This document shows positions 23,891 through 34,097 of a DNA stretch of 48,975 nucleotides, in pieces. The stretch covers positions 1-48,975 of the forward strand of contig DGQP01000010.1 of assembly GCA_002400415.1 (NCBI GenBank), read 5' to 3'. Position 1 is the stretch's first letter, and each line of letters begins with the position of its first letter. The position numbers were made by a program, and so were the translations under genes. Source of the DNA: Chitinophagaceae bacterium UBA4411 (lineage in GTDB: Bacteria; Bacteroidota; Bacteroidia; Chitinophagales; Chitinophagaceae). The notes beneath the pieces were generated by a model, which saw only the letters and a list, made by a program, of their open reading frames with translations, searched no databases and was not told where the DNA came from.

Positions 23891-26800
23891 TTATTGTGGG
23901 ATTGTTATAAATATTCCTTTTAATGAGCTTTCAAACTCTTTTTTGGAAAGGTCGAATTTTTCAAGTTTTGATTTATCAGCACCATAATCCCAAAAGGTAC
24001 CACTGACCCTTGTAATCGATCCACTATTATCATACGTTATGTCAAAGGATTTAATAACAATATAATGAATACCATATATTCCGGTTATAGTACCATCACC
24101 TTTCTTACTTCCCGGAGGATGATAAAAACTGCTATTCACAAAGAAAAACACACCCTTGTTTGAACCCATAGCAAAATTGATATCTTTATAATTTATTGCG
24201 GCCTCATCAGTCCAATATTTGTTCTTGTGGAGCTGAAGGTTAAAAACATCGGTTATCATCTTTTCACCTCCTGGCCATGTTCCACAATCGTTCCAATTAT
24301 CGTCTCGGTTATTTTCATTAGGATCGCATCCATAGAACAGACCATTTAAAGAATTCCTTACCGTTCCTAATAACATATAATCAACTGCTCTCATTCCCGA
24401 TCCTCCTGTAGCGATACCATCTTGACCAAAAGTTGCTGATCTTAAAGAAGAACTTGCCTGCAGTTTCCTATCTTCTTCACGAGTTTGACCTGTTATAGTA
24501 GGAGTGGTTGTTATTGTGGCCGGGAAATACCCCTCTTGATATAAAGTTATCATCTTTTGCACGTATTCAGTCGGATTCCCTAATGCAAATAAATGGGCAG
24601 GAGCTGCCACACCACAGAGCCATGTATTTCCTTGATCTATATTATACCCTTTTGACCAGACTGTACTCTGCAGTTGTTTGGCAAAAGTTTCCTTACTTAT
24701 AGTTGGCCAAGCGCTTTTCGCACCTCCATGATTGATGAAGTCTGATATAAGCCTGCTGGCCTTATCAAATTCTTCTGGATTGGCTTCTTCTAATCCGTCT
24801 CTATCAACAAACCTTATTGGTTTATTTCCTGCAAACTGATAAGGCGTATACCAAGGATATTTTTGAGTCAACGGATCCACACTCAAAAATCTCCCTAACC
24901 CAGAGTTATAAATCCTGAACCCATAATCATAAGCAGTCAGGCTATTTATATCCTTATCCCGTTCCTTACCATTAAAACCATATCGTGCTTCATTCCCAAA
25001 TTTTCTTCCCGGCATGACCATACCATATGGAAAATAATCATTTGCCGTAACAACATCCGCTGTATAATAATCCACTGTAACTCCTCCTGTACTATTCTGG
25101 ATCCTCCGGTCACTCACCGTGACCAGCACATTACCCAGGTGATTACTTAATTCAAAGAGCTTCTCGCCCCTCGTAAAGATACTTTTTTTCGCAATTCCAA
25201 AACCGGTTGATAGTACCATGGAGCTATCGGGTACCAGGTGTTTGCTGGCAATTCCCAGTCGTCCGCTGCCATATAGGTGGGTTTCGGTTTGTTCCAGTAT
25301 AGCAGCTGCAGGTTTGCTATATACACTCAGCACATTGCCGCTTGCATCCCGCACATAAACTGTAGTATCAGTTGCCGTTTGTTTCATGATCCGGTTACCT
25401 CCGGCATCATACACATACCTGATAACCGTACCACTCTTTGTAATACTGGCAATCTTACCATATACTGTCCAGCTGATATTGGTGATACTCTCGCTGTTGT
25501 CAGATACTAAGTTACCAATGGCATCATACTGGTAGTTATTGTCTGCCTGTCCCTGTTTCAGGTCATTGTATTTGCTGTAGTCAGCAGGTGCTGCATCTGC
25601 AGCCGCGTCTGTTACTTTATGCAGTTGATTCGTGCTGGCCTTATAAAAATAACTGAGTCTGTCCATCACCGGCCTTGCCAGGTCACCGTTTCTCCAATAA
25701 GTAAGAATATTTCCATTAGGATCATAGCTGACCCTTTCTTTATAACTGGTATCGTTAACAGCAGTAAATGTTCCTGACGCAGGAGTTAAGCCATTATACA
25801 TATCCATCGCCACGACCCTGTTCAATTGGTCATAATGGTAATTATACAGTTTGGTGGCTCCTAATTTGGGCAGGTTGACCGCCATGGCAGCTATATTGCC
25901 GTTATAAAGTGGCGCTGCATTGCTGCTCAGTGCTCCCAATACTGAAGTGGCCTGCGGGGTGTAACCAATCGCTTTGTAATCATTTTTGAAATAGTGAAGG
26001 CTGAATGCATAAGCGTCTTGCGCAACAGGGTAAGCCTCCGTGGTATCTGTTCCATTGGTCAGCGTACCTCCCATAGCCGGGTTTACCGCTTTCAGCCAGC
26101 CTTGCAGAGTGTATGCATAATCCTGCTTTTGCACTTTCAGCTGCCCCAACTCAGTTTGAGCAAGCGGGCCATGTTTGTAATAGTTGTAATGAGCCTCCCT
26201 TTCAGGAAACAGCAATAACAGTACACTATCCCTTCCCGAATAAACATCCGTCAGCCTGTTTTCTCCATCATACACATAACGGTGATAATAGGCATCGGGC
26301 TGGCCCGGTTGGTAACTAACCTGGTTTACTTTGCCTGAAACCAAATCATAATTGTAAACAATCTTTTTAAACCGGTTACCGCTTGGTGAACCATCGTTGT
26401 TTGTATTCATAGCATTACGCAGGCCGTTACTGTTGCCATAATCCTGAAGTACTGTATCCGCATTACCATGTATATCATAACTGTAATAGGAAGCACTGGA
26501 TGCATAGGTATCCGTAGCATTATTGATCACCTGCGAATAGCTCACCCTGTTGCGAAGATGTTGTTGACTGAGGGTAATACCATTAATGGGGCCATAAGCT
26601 GTATCATAAACAGTCTGGGTGATCTGGTTGCGGGTGCTTGCAGCATTCGTGAGCCAGGTTTGTAAACTGTTCTCTGCTTTGGCCGTGGCGTCGGTCATCG
26701 CATTACCACCGGTAAGCTGGCCAGCTTCCGTTATACGTCCCAGCGAATCGTAACGGGTATAGCTGTACACATGCCCCAGCCTGGATTGTTTGGCATTCTG

Positions 26801-29800
26801 GCTCACCGCAAGTCTGCCAAGACGATCATAATAGAATTTACTAACGCCACCATCCGGCGATGACTGCAAAACAACCTGGTTTAAGCTGTTATAAGAATAA
26901 CGGGTGGCATAAGTATGGGCCGGCAGTTTGGGAGTCCAGGATTGCCCGTTGATCATTTTGTTTCGCTCAGTTTTCACATCTGCTAAGAACCCGGAAGTAT
27001 AATTGGGGACTACACCTTTTGGAGGCACGGTCTTTACCAGGTTACCTGCCTGGTCATAATAATACAGGGTATAATGGTACTCTTTGATTGTATCGGAAAC
27101 ATTGAATGTCTCTGCTGCTAATAAACATTTGGCTAAATAAGCTGCATTAAAGTTAGCCAGTGCCTGTTGCCGGTTATATTCATAAATGATAGCTGCTTTT
27201 ACGATGGATTGGTTGCGTACCTGCTGGCAGGGGGAAACCGGTGGTATAAGACCAGTAGTATCCGTCAAAGGTTTTTTATCTAAGCAAATTGATAAGCCGG
27301 TTCCTGAACCAGAGAGCCCTCCAATACCACAACTGGTAGCATTGAATTTGTCCGAATAATATTGCCAGTTATGCTGCAAACCTGTTTTGAAGTTTACATA
27401 CTTCGCAAACAGTTCATTCCAGGCCAGTACACTGTCTGCGGTAATTGTACCCGTGAATACCGGATGCCGGTTGAATGACGAATAGAAAGAAGAATCGAGG
27501 GCCTTAAACTGGCCGCAGGTGAAACAGTTATACATGCTGCTGTCAAATCCGCAGGTTAAGAACAGCGGTAACGGCTGTGGTGTGGCCAGCGGGTTACTTT
27601 GCAGCACATCACATATCTTATATGTACAGGTATAATAAGCTCCCGGATGCCCGCAGGTATTACTTGTGGTATCCCTGCAATTGTAGAAATAAGCATTATA
27701 GCATCGTTGCAGACCATCATACAAAACGGGTGTGATGGTATCCTGGTAGTTGGTCCATAAATACTGGTTGATGGAAGCCAGTGAGCCAGTGCTTCCCCCA
27801 TTTGCTATAATTTCATTCTTCAACTGGTAGAATTGCGAGCACACACAGTTATCAACTGAAGCGATCATCTGCTTTGTAATAAGCGGATTCTTTCCATAAG
27901 GTTTTGGCCAGGTAATACCATAAGGGTTACAATACATGGTATTCTTCGCAATACCTGCACTGTCAAAGACTGCATTGACCACTTGTTCAAAGCTGGTATA
28001 GGTGGTGCCGGCATAGGCCGGTGCTACGGTGGAAGAACCATAAGGATTTGCATTGTCCGTTCCGTTTTTGCAAACCACCAGCATTTTTCCGGTGATCGAA
28101 TTTAATATCTGTTCCCTGGACGCCGAATCTTTCGCTGCAAGCGCAGGGCAATCCAGCAGGGCTGACCGCCACGCTTCCACATAACTTGCACAGGCATTGG
28201 AGGCATTACTGGCTGAATCGTTCAGGTTCACAGGGGGATAATTTCCATTTTGATTGGGGAACCAGCCCGTCCACCCCAGGTTTTCTGCCTGCTGCGCATA
28301 GTTATAAGGGAAATGCAACTGGAATCCCTGTTTGATCAGGTTGGAATTATCAGCTGTGTCGGTGGTACCCGGCCTTACATTTATATACCTGTTCACCATA
28401 TCGCTGCGTACCTGCCGGTACAGCGTTTTATACATCGTCCATGCGGTCGATTGCAATGTTGCCGTAAGCGTTACGGAACCAGAGCCATTATTAATGGATG
28501 TGCCCGTTGCCGTGAGTACCTTCGGCATGTTGTTAAAGCAATTCTTACGGGTAGTGGTATCTGTATTGGTCTTACATCCGAATGCTTCTCCATAAGCCAG
28601 CTGCCAGATACTATAGTTATTTATCCAGGCTGTATCACTGTATCTTTTCATCAGGTTTTTCTCTGCCGTCCGGGAAGAAATATTAAAATAGGGATCTGTA
28701 TTCAGGGGACTAAAAGCAGAGTTGACTAATTGTATACTGTCTGCATAATTAAAGGTGCTCCGCAAACTGTCTTCTGCGAATTTCAGTTTATTAAATTCAG
28801 GATGGTAGGGCAGCAATGACCGGGCCCATGAATCAATAAACTCCTGCTGAAAATCACCCATGTTCATTGTCTGCAAACGGGAAAGTAAAACACTGCTATC
28901 GATATTGCCGGTAGCCGTAAAATAATAATCCGCCGAACCTGTGCGAACCTGCCGTGGATATTTATAGAAAGGCTGGCTGAAGCTGGGATTACCACTCGCA
29001 GAGAAAATATTATACTTACCATACATCGCCGTACTCCCGGTATCCCTGGCAAACTGACCGCTGTATGGAATCATATCACTCAGCATTTGCCGCCTCGTAT
29101 TCTCCAGTGTATGTGAAATATTTGCATTAAGGGAGGCACAAAAACTTGAATCAGTGATGTATTGGTTTCTTATATCATTTACCTGTGTAGCTGATAGCTG
29201 GTTCACAGCTACGCCCAGGCTGGCGGCACGCCCTGACAGGTAAGCCGAATATGTTCCCAGCGAAGTCATGCAGTTTGTACTTGTGAGGGGTGTTGGGTTC
29301 ACGCCACAACCGGACACCGTTGAATCCAGCAATATCAGCGAATCAACCAAATACTGCTGTGTCTGGCAGATGCCCACACCAATGGTATCATACCGCTTTA
29401 GGAACTTATCTAATGAATCAGGGTTAATGGTCAGTGATTTTCGAACACTGTAAGAACCCGCCGGTAATATTATTGATTGCTGGAAATTGATATTGTCAAT
29501 GCCCGTATAGTTGTACACAATCGGAGTAGTATCACCTGATTCATCGGTGACAGAAATCTGCAGATCAAATTTGCAGTCATACGCCACTGAATCGTTTGTA
29601 TTACACTTCGGCAGCTTCAGGGTTTGTTTGGCTAACTGGTAATTAAAACTATAAGTAGTCCGGAACGGCACCAGTATGGTATTGATGGACTCAACGATTC
29701 TTCCTTTTAAAATATTGGAACCCTTGTCAAGCAGGTTGCGGGAAAGAACTTTGCCGGCCTGGTTCTTATACTGCATAGTATCGGTAATATTCAGCGCCTG

Positions 29801-32500
29801 CAGGGCCGACGGTGTTTCACCCGCCAGCGCAGTGGCAATGGTGCGGCCATGCATATCCACATAGCTCACACTCATCTGGCCATTACCATCCTGCACCATG
29901 TTTTTGAAGTAATGGGTATAGTTGCCCACTTCGGTACCAAACAATGCATCCAGTTCTTCCTGCGCAGGCGTACCATAATAATATTTGGTGGCATGGTTAC
30001 CGCCGATTTGCAGGGAATCACCAACACTCCCCTGCCGCATGATCCTGCCGGTAGCATCCGGTGTATACCGGGTCACTGCATACGCAAACCCATTCGCTGC
30101 GGGAATATTTTTATGGATCCCTGTATTGGCATCGGGGTTCTGGTTACTGTAATAACGGGCCGCCCCGGAGCTTTCACTTAAGGGAGGAGTATTGTATTTA
30201 CCCAGTGTGGAAGTACTGAAATCAAAATATTCTGCCGGATCCGTATTATCCGGTTGCGTGTTAAATTTATTCAGGTTTTTGTTATAGCTGATTATCGTAC
30301 TGATACCCGGAGCGGGCAGTACCTGAACAGCAGGCCGTCCTTCGCCATCATAGAATGTCTCTGCCACCACTGTTTTCTGCGAAACATTATCCTTGGTAAC
30401 GGTTTGCCGGACACGCAGTGAACCATCCGCATATTGAAGAACGGTTTTGCGTTTCCCTTCCTCTGCATAAGTAGTGGTCATCTGCCAGTTCAGGCTATCA
30501 TTATGTCCGTTAAAAGCATAGGTTTTTACAAATGACCAGGGGCCATCACTCCGGCTGCCTGTTGGCATTATGTTGGCCGCTCTTACCCGCAGAAATAATT
30601 TACCTGCACCACCATAAAGAAGTGGTACATCATAACCACCTGCAGCTGCACCACCGGGCAGGTCAATCCGGGTAGCACCCGTTTTAAAAAGCAAGGCTGT
30701 ATCAAATACATTATTGCTAACATAGGTGCCGGCCATTTCATTTTCCAGCCAGGTCCATTCTAACTGAACCGCATTGTTGTGGGTGTGATCAGGCAGCAGC
30801 CAGCTTACCGAAAGTGCATCAGGTACTGTTCCTCCTGCCGGGTTACTGTAGGATAAAACCGGTTTTTTGTTATCCGGAAGCTGGTAATAACGTGTGGCTG
30901 CCAGGTTGTTCGTCAGCTGCAACACCTGTTTAGTATCAAAGCTGATCCCATTGACGGTAACCGGTGCTTCCACCCTTAATACCTTCACCCGGGTAAATTC
31001 AGCATTGCTGAATGTAAAATAATTCAGCGCATTATATTTATTCCCTGCGTTCTTTGTGTAATTCACCATGAGTTTAATGGAGTCCAGCAGGTTAATAGCG
31101 GATACAGAATGTCCGTATTCCACCTGTACTACAACAGTCGCTGTAAAATCACCCGGAATATATTTATTGGTTTCTTCGATAACCCGCAGGGCGATTACAT
31201 TCCGGATAGCATGCGCGGAGGAATACGAAGTATCCTGCCGGTACTCGGTTGTTTTTATGGTATTCTGTACCAGCGATATTGTATCTGTGAGTACCGGATC
31301 AGGAATCCCGTTACCAAGACGCTGGGAATAGGTGGTAAAAGTGGTGATGGCAATTGTATCCTGGGCCGAAGCGGTACCACAGGAATTGGTCAATGTATAA
31401 GTGATGATCACATTCCCCTCTGCCTTTCCTGTTACCACACCACTGGCGTCAACCGTTGCAAGCCCTGTGTTATTACTGCTCCAGTTTCCTCCCCCGACAG
31501 AATTAAGCAATTGTATCGTAGAACCGATCATACAGGTGGGAGGTCCGGTCACGGGTCCTACTGTGGTAGCCGAAGTACAAACACTGACCGTTGCTGTATT
31601 ACTGGTATCATACACGCCGTTACTGGCTACAATTAAACGGTAAAAAGTGGTGGAGGTCAGTGCACCGGGGCTATACGTGGAGGAAGTGCCTGTATTGGTC
31701 CAGGAACTGGTATTGGGAGAACTCTGCCATTGATACGTATAGGACCCATTCCCGCCACTGACCGAAGAAGTCAGGGTACCAGGAGAATTGCCACTGGTGA
31801 TGGTTTGTGTAGACGGACTTATGCTGCTGATCAATTCAGGATGTACAGCCACTGACACAGTGGAAGTATAAGCTGTACTACTGGTTGTTGTTTCTGTTAC
31901 CTGGCGGCGATAAAAAGTAGTAGCAAATAAGTTGCCCGGTGAATAGTTGAGCCCGGTGGCGCCGCTTATGGATGTCCAGCTTGAAGCATCCGGGGAACTC
32001 CACCACTGGTATTGGTAATTAGGGCTTGCGGCTCCACCAGTAGCAGCAGTTCCTGTTATTGTTGATGGCACGGCACCATAGTTAATGGTTTGGCTGGAAG
32101 GTGAAAGTGAACCCGAGACGAGTGGCCCAACAGCTGTTACACTGATCGATGTACTTCCAAGACCGCAATACAGGCTTAATGAACCCGAAGAGGAAGTCCA
32201 GGTAACATTGATGCCCATGGTATAGAGGATTCCACCGGTATTGGTACCAGACTTCGACGTATTGCTTGTTCCGGTTACCACTCCTCCGCTGATGACATAA
32301 CTATACCCGCTGCTGTAGGGATAAGTGCTGGAACCATTATAGGTCGGATAATAGGAAGCCGAACTATTCAGCGTCACTGAAGTGGGCCCTGAAATGGCTA
32401 ATTGCCCGGCACTGTTGAGACTCAGCAATACGCACACCATAGCACTAATGCTGATTATAATTTTACGCCTGGAAGTCTTTGCTGACATGAGATAATTCAT
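23891..32500 (-). CDS. Giant RHS protein with papain-like C-terminal toxin domain
   Basis: 2869 residues. Signal peptide to about residue 31. Residues ~35-390 are PKD/Ig-like units (YQYQWWSSPDASSWTSISG and YTYQWQSSPNTSSWTNTG are two copies) ending with a BIG2-like GVVTGKAEGNVIITY. Around 670-720 is a VRQTVTKDNVSQKTVVAET / YDGEGRPAVQVLPAPG region typical of Bacteroidota RHS proteins. A Cys-rich part lies near 1600-1700. YD repeats fill ~1810-2500, then the RHS core (YDYGFRIYNSGLGRFLSVDP at ~2520-2542, ending in VDRDGL at 2565-2570). The remaining 300 residues are variable-type and hold Cys2629 (TWLCGVAAPAHLFA), His2812 (IYGIHYIVIKSF) and Asp2838 (TFWDYGAD), as in papain-fold peptidases. It probably encapsulates and releases this tip as a toxin. 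Confidence 0.88.
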   Translation of the reverse strand: MNYLMSAKTSRRKIIISISAMVCVLLSLNSAGQLAISGPTSVTLNSSASYYPTYNGSSTYPYSSGYSYVISGGVVTGTSNTSKSGTNTGGILYTMGINVTWTSSSGSLSLYCGLGSTSISVTAVGPLVSGSLSPSSQTINYGAVPSTITGTAATGGAASPNYQYQWWSSPDASSWTSISGATGLNYSPGNLFATTFYRRQVTETTTSSTAYTSTVSVAVHPELISSISPSTQTITSGNSPGTLTSSVSGGNGSYTYQWQSSPNTSSWTNTGTSSTYSPGALTSTTFYRLIVASNGVYDTSNTATVSVCTSATTVGPVTGPPTCMIGSTIQLLNSVGGGNWSSNNTGLATVDASGVVTGKAEGNVIITYTLTNSCGTASAQDTIAITTFTTYSQRLGNGIPDPVLTDTISLVQNTIKTTEYRQDTSYSSAHAIRNVIALRVIEETNKYIPGDFTATVVVQVEYGHSVSAINLLDSIKLMVNYTKNAGNKYNALNYFTFSNAEFTRVKVLRVEAPVTVNGISFDTKQVLQLTNNLAATRYYQLPDNKKPVLSYSNPAGGTVPDALSVSWLLPDHTHNNAVQLEWTWLENEMAGTYVSNNVFDTALLFKTGATRIDLPGGAAAGGYDVPLLYGGAGKLFLRVRAANIMPTGSRSDGPWSFVKTYAFNGHNDSLNWQMTTTYAEEGKRKTVLQYADGSLRVRQTVTKDNVSQKTVVAETFYDGEGRPAVQVLPAPGISTIISYNKNLNKFNTQPDNTDPAEYFDFSTSTLGKYNTPPLSESSGAARYYSNQNPDANTGIHKNIPAANGFAYAVTRYTPDATGRIMRQGSVGDSLQIGGNHATKYYYGTPAQEELDALFGTEVGNYTHYFKNMVQDGNGQMSVSYVDMHGRTIATALAGETPSALQALNITDTMQYKNQAGKVLSRNLLDKGSNILKGRIVESINTILVPFRTTYSFNYQLAKQTLKLPKCNTNDSVAYDCKFDLQISVTDESGDTTPIVYNYTGIDNINFQQSIILPAGSYSVRKSLTINPDSLDKFLKRYDTIGVGICQTQQYLVDSLILLDSTVSGCGVNPTPLTSTNCMTSLGTYSAYLSGRAASLGVAVNQLSATQVNDIRNQYITDSSFCASLNANISHTLENTRRQMLSDMIPYSGQFARDTGSTAMYGKYNIFSASGNPSFSQPFYKYPRQVRTGSADYYFTATGNIDSSVLLSRLQTMNMGDFQQEFIDSWARSLLPYHPEFNKLKFAEDSLRSTFNYADSIQLVNSAFSPLNTDPYFNISSRTAEKNLMKRYSDTAWINNYSIWQLAYGEAFGCKTNTDTTTRKNCFNNMPKVLTATGTSINNGSGSVTLTATLQSTAWTMYKTLYRQVRSDMVNRYINVRPGTTDTADNSNLIKQGFQLHFPYNYAQQAENLGWTGWFPNQNGNYPPVNLNDSASNASNACASYVEAWRSALLDCPALAAKDSASREQILNSITGKMLVVCKNGTDNANPYGSSTVAPAYAGTTYTSFEQVVNAVFDSAGIAKNTMYCNPYGITWPKPYGKNPLITKQMIASVDNCVCSQFYQLKNEIIANGGSTGSLASINQYLWTNYQDTITPVLYDGLQRCYNAYFYNCRDTTSNTCGHPGAYYTCTYKICDVLQSNPLATPQPLPLFLTCGFDSSMYNCFTCGQFKALDSSFYSSFNRHPVFTGTITADSVLAWNELFAKYVNFKTGLQHNWQYYSDKFNATSCGIGGLSGSGTGLSICLDKKPLTDTTGLIPPVSPCQQVRNQSIVKAAIIYEYNRQQALANFNAAYLAKCLLAAETFNVSDTIKEYHYTLYYYDQAGNLVKTVPPKGVVPNYTSGFLADVKTERNKMINGQSWTPKLPAHTYATRYSYNSLNQVVLQSSPDGGVSKFYYDRLGRLAVSQNAKQSRLGHVYSYTRYDSLGRITEAGQLTGGNAMTDATAKAENSLQTWLTNAASTRNQITQTVYDTAYGPINGITLSQQHLRNRVSYSQVINNATDTYASSASYYSYDIHGNADTVLQDYGNSNGLRNAMNTNNDGSPSGNRFKKIVYNYDLVSGKVNQVSYQPGQPDAYYHRYVYDGENRLTDVYSGRDSVLLLLFPEREAHYNYYKHGPLAQTELGQLKVQKQDYAYTLQGWLKAVNPAMGGTLTNGTDTTEAYPVAQDAYAFSLHYFKNDYKAIGYTPQATSVLGALSSNAAPLYNGNIAAMAVNLPKLGATKLYNYHYDQLNRVVAMDMYNGLTPASGTFTAVNDTSYKERVSYDPNGNILTYWRNGDLARPVMDRLSYFYKASTNQLHKVTDAAADAAPADYSKYNDLKQGQADNNYQYDAIGNLVSDNSESITNISWTVYGKIASITKSGTVIRYVYDAGGNRIMKQTATDTTVYVRDASGNVLSVYSKPAAAILEQTETHLYGSGRLGIASKHLVPDSSMVLSTGFGIAKKSIFTRGEKLFELSNHLGNVLVTVSDRRIQNSTGGVTVDYYTADVVTANDYFPYGMVMPGRKFGNEARYGFNGKERDKDINSLTAYDYGFRIYNSGLGRFLSVDPLTQKYPWYTPYQFAGNKPIRFVDRDGLEEANPEEFDKASRLISDFINHGGAKSAWPTISKETFAKQLQSTVWSKGYNIDQGNTWLCGVAAPAHLFALGNPTEYVQKMITLYQEGYFPATITTTPTITGQTREEDRKLQASSSLRSATFGQDGIATGGSGMRAVDYMLLGTVRNSLNGLFYGCDPNENNRDDNWNDCGTWPGGEKMITDVFNLQLHKNKYWTDEAAINYKDINFAMGSNKGVFFFVNSSFYHPPGSKKGDGTITGIYGIHYIVIKSFDITYDNSGSITRVSGTFWDYGADKSKLEKFDLSKKEFESSLKGIFITIPQ

Positions 32501-32570
32501 TTAGTTAATTATGCTTGCTGCATGTGTATGTAAACTATTTCTCTTCCTCAATTTTTATTCGTGTTCATCT

Positions 32571-33206
32571 TCAGGGGTTAAAAACAACTGTTAATAACCC
32601 GCTGTCTGAATAAGCTATGGTTTGCGAGTTTGTTTCTGTTGTTACTCTTCTGAAATACGTATTCACCCTAACTACCCCTGTGAAATCAAAATCTCTTCCA
32701 ACAGCACCGGGAATATTTGTCCAGTTAACGTTGTTGGCAGATTGCTGCCACTGGTAAACATATACCGGGTCGCAGGCTCCTCCGCTGGCTGCTTCACAGC
32801 GAAACCGGTAGCCGCTGATCGTTGAGTCGTATAACCTTGCTTTATCATCCAGGTGTATGATTCCACCCGCCAATGCAGTAGTTCCCTGTACCGTCATAAC
32901 AGTATTACCCGCAGCGGAAGTGAGATTCAGTTTCCTGTAGCCGGTATCATTCCATAATACCAACACTGCATTCTGAAAATTCCCCGGAGTGGTACAGCTA
33001 TCTCCTGTTAGCAGCCTGCCCCCGGTTATACAGATTTGAAAACCGGTGTTTTGACCGGAATTACCTGAAATAAGATACTGGTAGGTCAGGCCCGGGATAA
33101 TGCAGGCAGGCCCGGTGATACTCACCTGTGCTGTTACAGGGCTATTTTTAAACAGCAGCATGACCAGCAGGCAGCAGATAATTTTTGGATGAACAAGTTT
33201 TACCAT
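32571..33206 (-). CDS. Secreted protein resembling the N-terminus of the RHS protein
   Basis: 211 residues from the ATG at 33206, which gives the signal peptide MVKLVHPKIICCLLVMLLFK ending VTAQ; the longer frame overlaps the upstream gene and is not needed. The mature part begins VSITGPACIIPGLTYQYLIS and ends with VYVYQWQQSANNVNWTNIPG and NTYFRRVTTETNSQTIAYSD. The same order of motifs (x-SGP, Y-V-ISGG, Q-W-SSP-SSWTSISG, TTFYRRQVTET) is seen in residues ~30-220 of the RHS protein encoded 70 bases downstream. It may be a free adaptor that takes the place of, or pairs with, the RHS N-terminus. The function is unknown. Confidence 0.7.
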   Translation of the reverse strand: MVKLVHPKIICCLLVMLLFKNSPVTAQVSITGPACIIPGLTYQYLISGNSGQNTGFQICITGGRLLTGDSCTTPGNFQNAVLVLWNDTGYRKLNLTSAAGNTVMTVQGTTALAGGIIHLDDKARLYDSTISGYRFRCEAASGGACDPVYVYQWQQSANNVNWTNIPGAVGRDFDFTGVVRVNTYFRRVTTETNSQTIAYSDSGLLTVVFNP

Positions 33207-33231
33207 AGCAATTTTATTTTCATGATGTTCC

Positions 33232-34086
33232 TTAAAATTCTTTTGACAGCACATAGTCCTCAAATCCTCTTCCAGGTTGAAAAGATCCATCCTGTACTTT
33301 TACAATCCGGTCCTGCTGCCGGACAGGTGGTTGCCTCAGTTCATGACTGACTTCAGTGAACCGGCAGTTGGTATGTATCTCTTTTACCATAAAAAACAGT
33401 TCAGCCCCTTTTGCTTTGGTTTGAACCAGCCTTCCTGAATATTCCGGGTTATTTTGTAACCGCTGATACATTGCAACATCAATCAGCACCAGGCTTCTTT
33501 TTACCTGGTCAAATACTTTGGGTTGAAAAGACCCCTGTTGATAACTGATGCTGATCGTTTCTTTGGGGAAAGCAGTTCCAAATAGCTTATCCCGGCTTTG
33601 CAGGGTGATTTGTTTTGAATTTTGATCTTCGCTGATCATAGATGCAGTATAGCGCTGAACCAGTTCTTTAAATGATGAGTCAGGTTTGTACAGCAGTACG
33701 GCCTGCTGTAATCTCCGCTGCATGGCTGAATCATTGGGATATAACCTGATCATCTTTGTTGCTGCATTAACCAGTACGATCAGGGAATCATTGGCAATTT
33801 GTTCCAGGCCTTCTGCCTGCATATAAAAATCATTTTTCCCGTAATAAACAACCATATCGGTTGGCTGGCTGTTTTCACTTTGACTGGCCGGAATGGTTTG
33901 ATGAACAAATTTCAAATTCATCCTGACCGGCAACTGCTCATACCATTCTCCGATGCGGGCGAATTCCCGGTAAACACCTAGGGTGTCCTGCTTTTGTTTT
34001 TTTCGCTGTGCCTGCACGGAACTTGTGATCAGCAGAGATGTAACAGCGACCAGTGTAATTAATATCTTTTGTTTCATGCTTTTCAT
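33232..34086 (-). CDS. Secreted protein of unknown function in the RHS cluster
   Basis: 284 residues (281 from the second ATG at 34077). The signal peptide ends SSVQAQRKKQKQ. The mature part has a regular strand/helix pattern (MVVYYGKNDFYMQAEGLEQI, VLVNAATKMIRLYPNDSAM, ETISISYQQGSFQPKVFDQV) somewhat like LolA-type lipoprotein-carrier folds; I hold this only as a weak guess. It stands 11 bases after the shell gene and 25 bases before the RHS-N-terminus-like gene, all on the - strand, so it belongs to the cluster and may help fold or carry one of the large proteins through the periplasm. Confidence 0.62.
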   Translation of the reverse strand: MKSMKQKILITLVAVTSLLITSSVQAQRKKQKQDTLGVYREFARIGEWYEQLPVRMNLKFVHQTIPASQSENSQPTDMVVYYGKNDFYMQAEGLEQIANDSLIVLVNAATKMIRLYPNDSAMQRRLQQAVLLYKPDSSFKELVQRYTASMISEDQNSKQITLQSRDKLFGTAFPKETISISYQQGSFQPKVFDQVKRSLVLIDVAMYQRLQNNPEYSGRLVQTKAKGAELFFMVKEIHTNCRFTEVSHELRQPPVRQQDRIVKVQDGSFQPGRGFEDYVLSKEF

Positions 34087-34097
34087 ATTATCCTGCT

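Noticed and set aside
24508..31643. Many + strand open frames of 60-160 codons inside the RHS gene
   Set aside because: They lie antisense to a long, clearly coding - strand frame, have no recognisable motifs, and are expected by chance opposite a gene of this composition.
23891..32500. Type IX sorting domain on the RHS protein
   Set aside because: The C-terminus is the variable toxin-like tip; no sorting-domain motif like that of the 817-residue protein is present.
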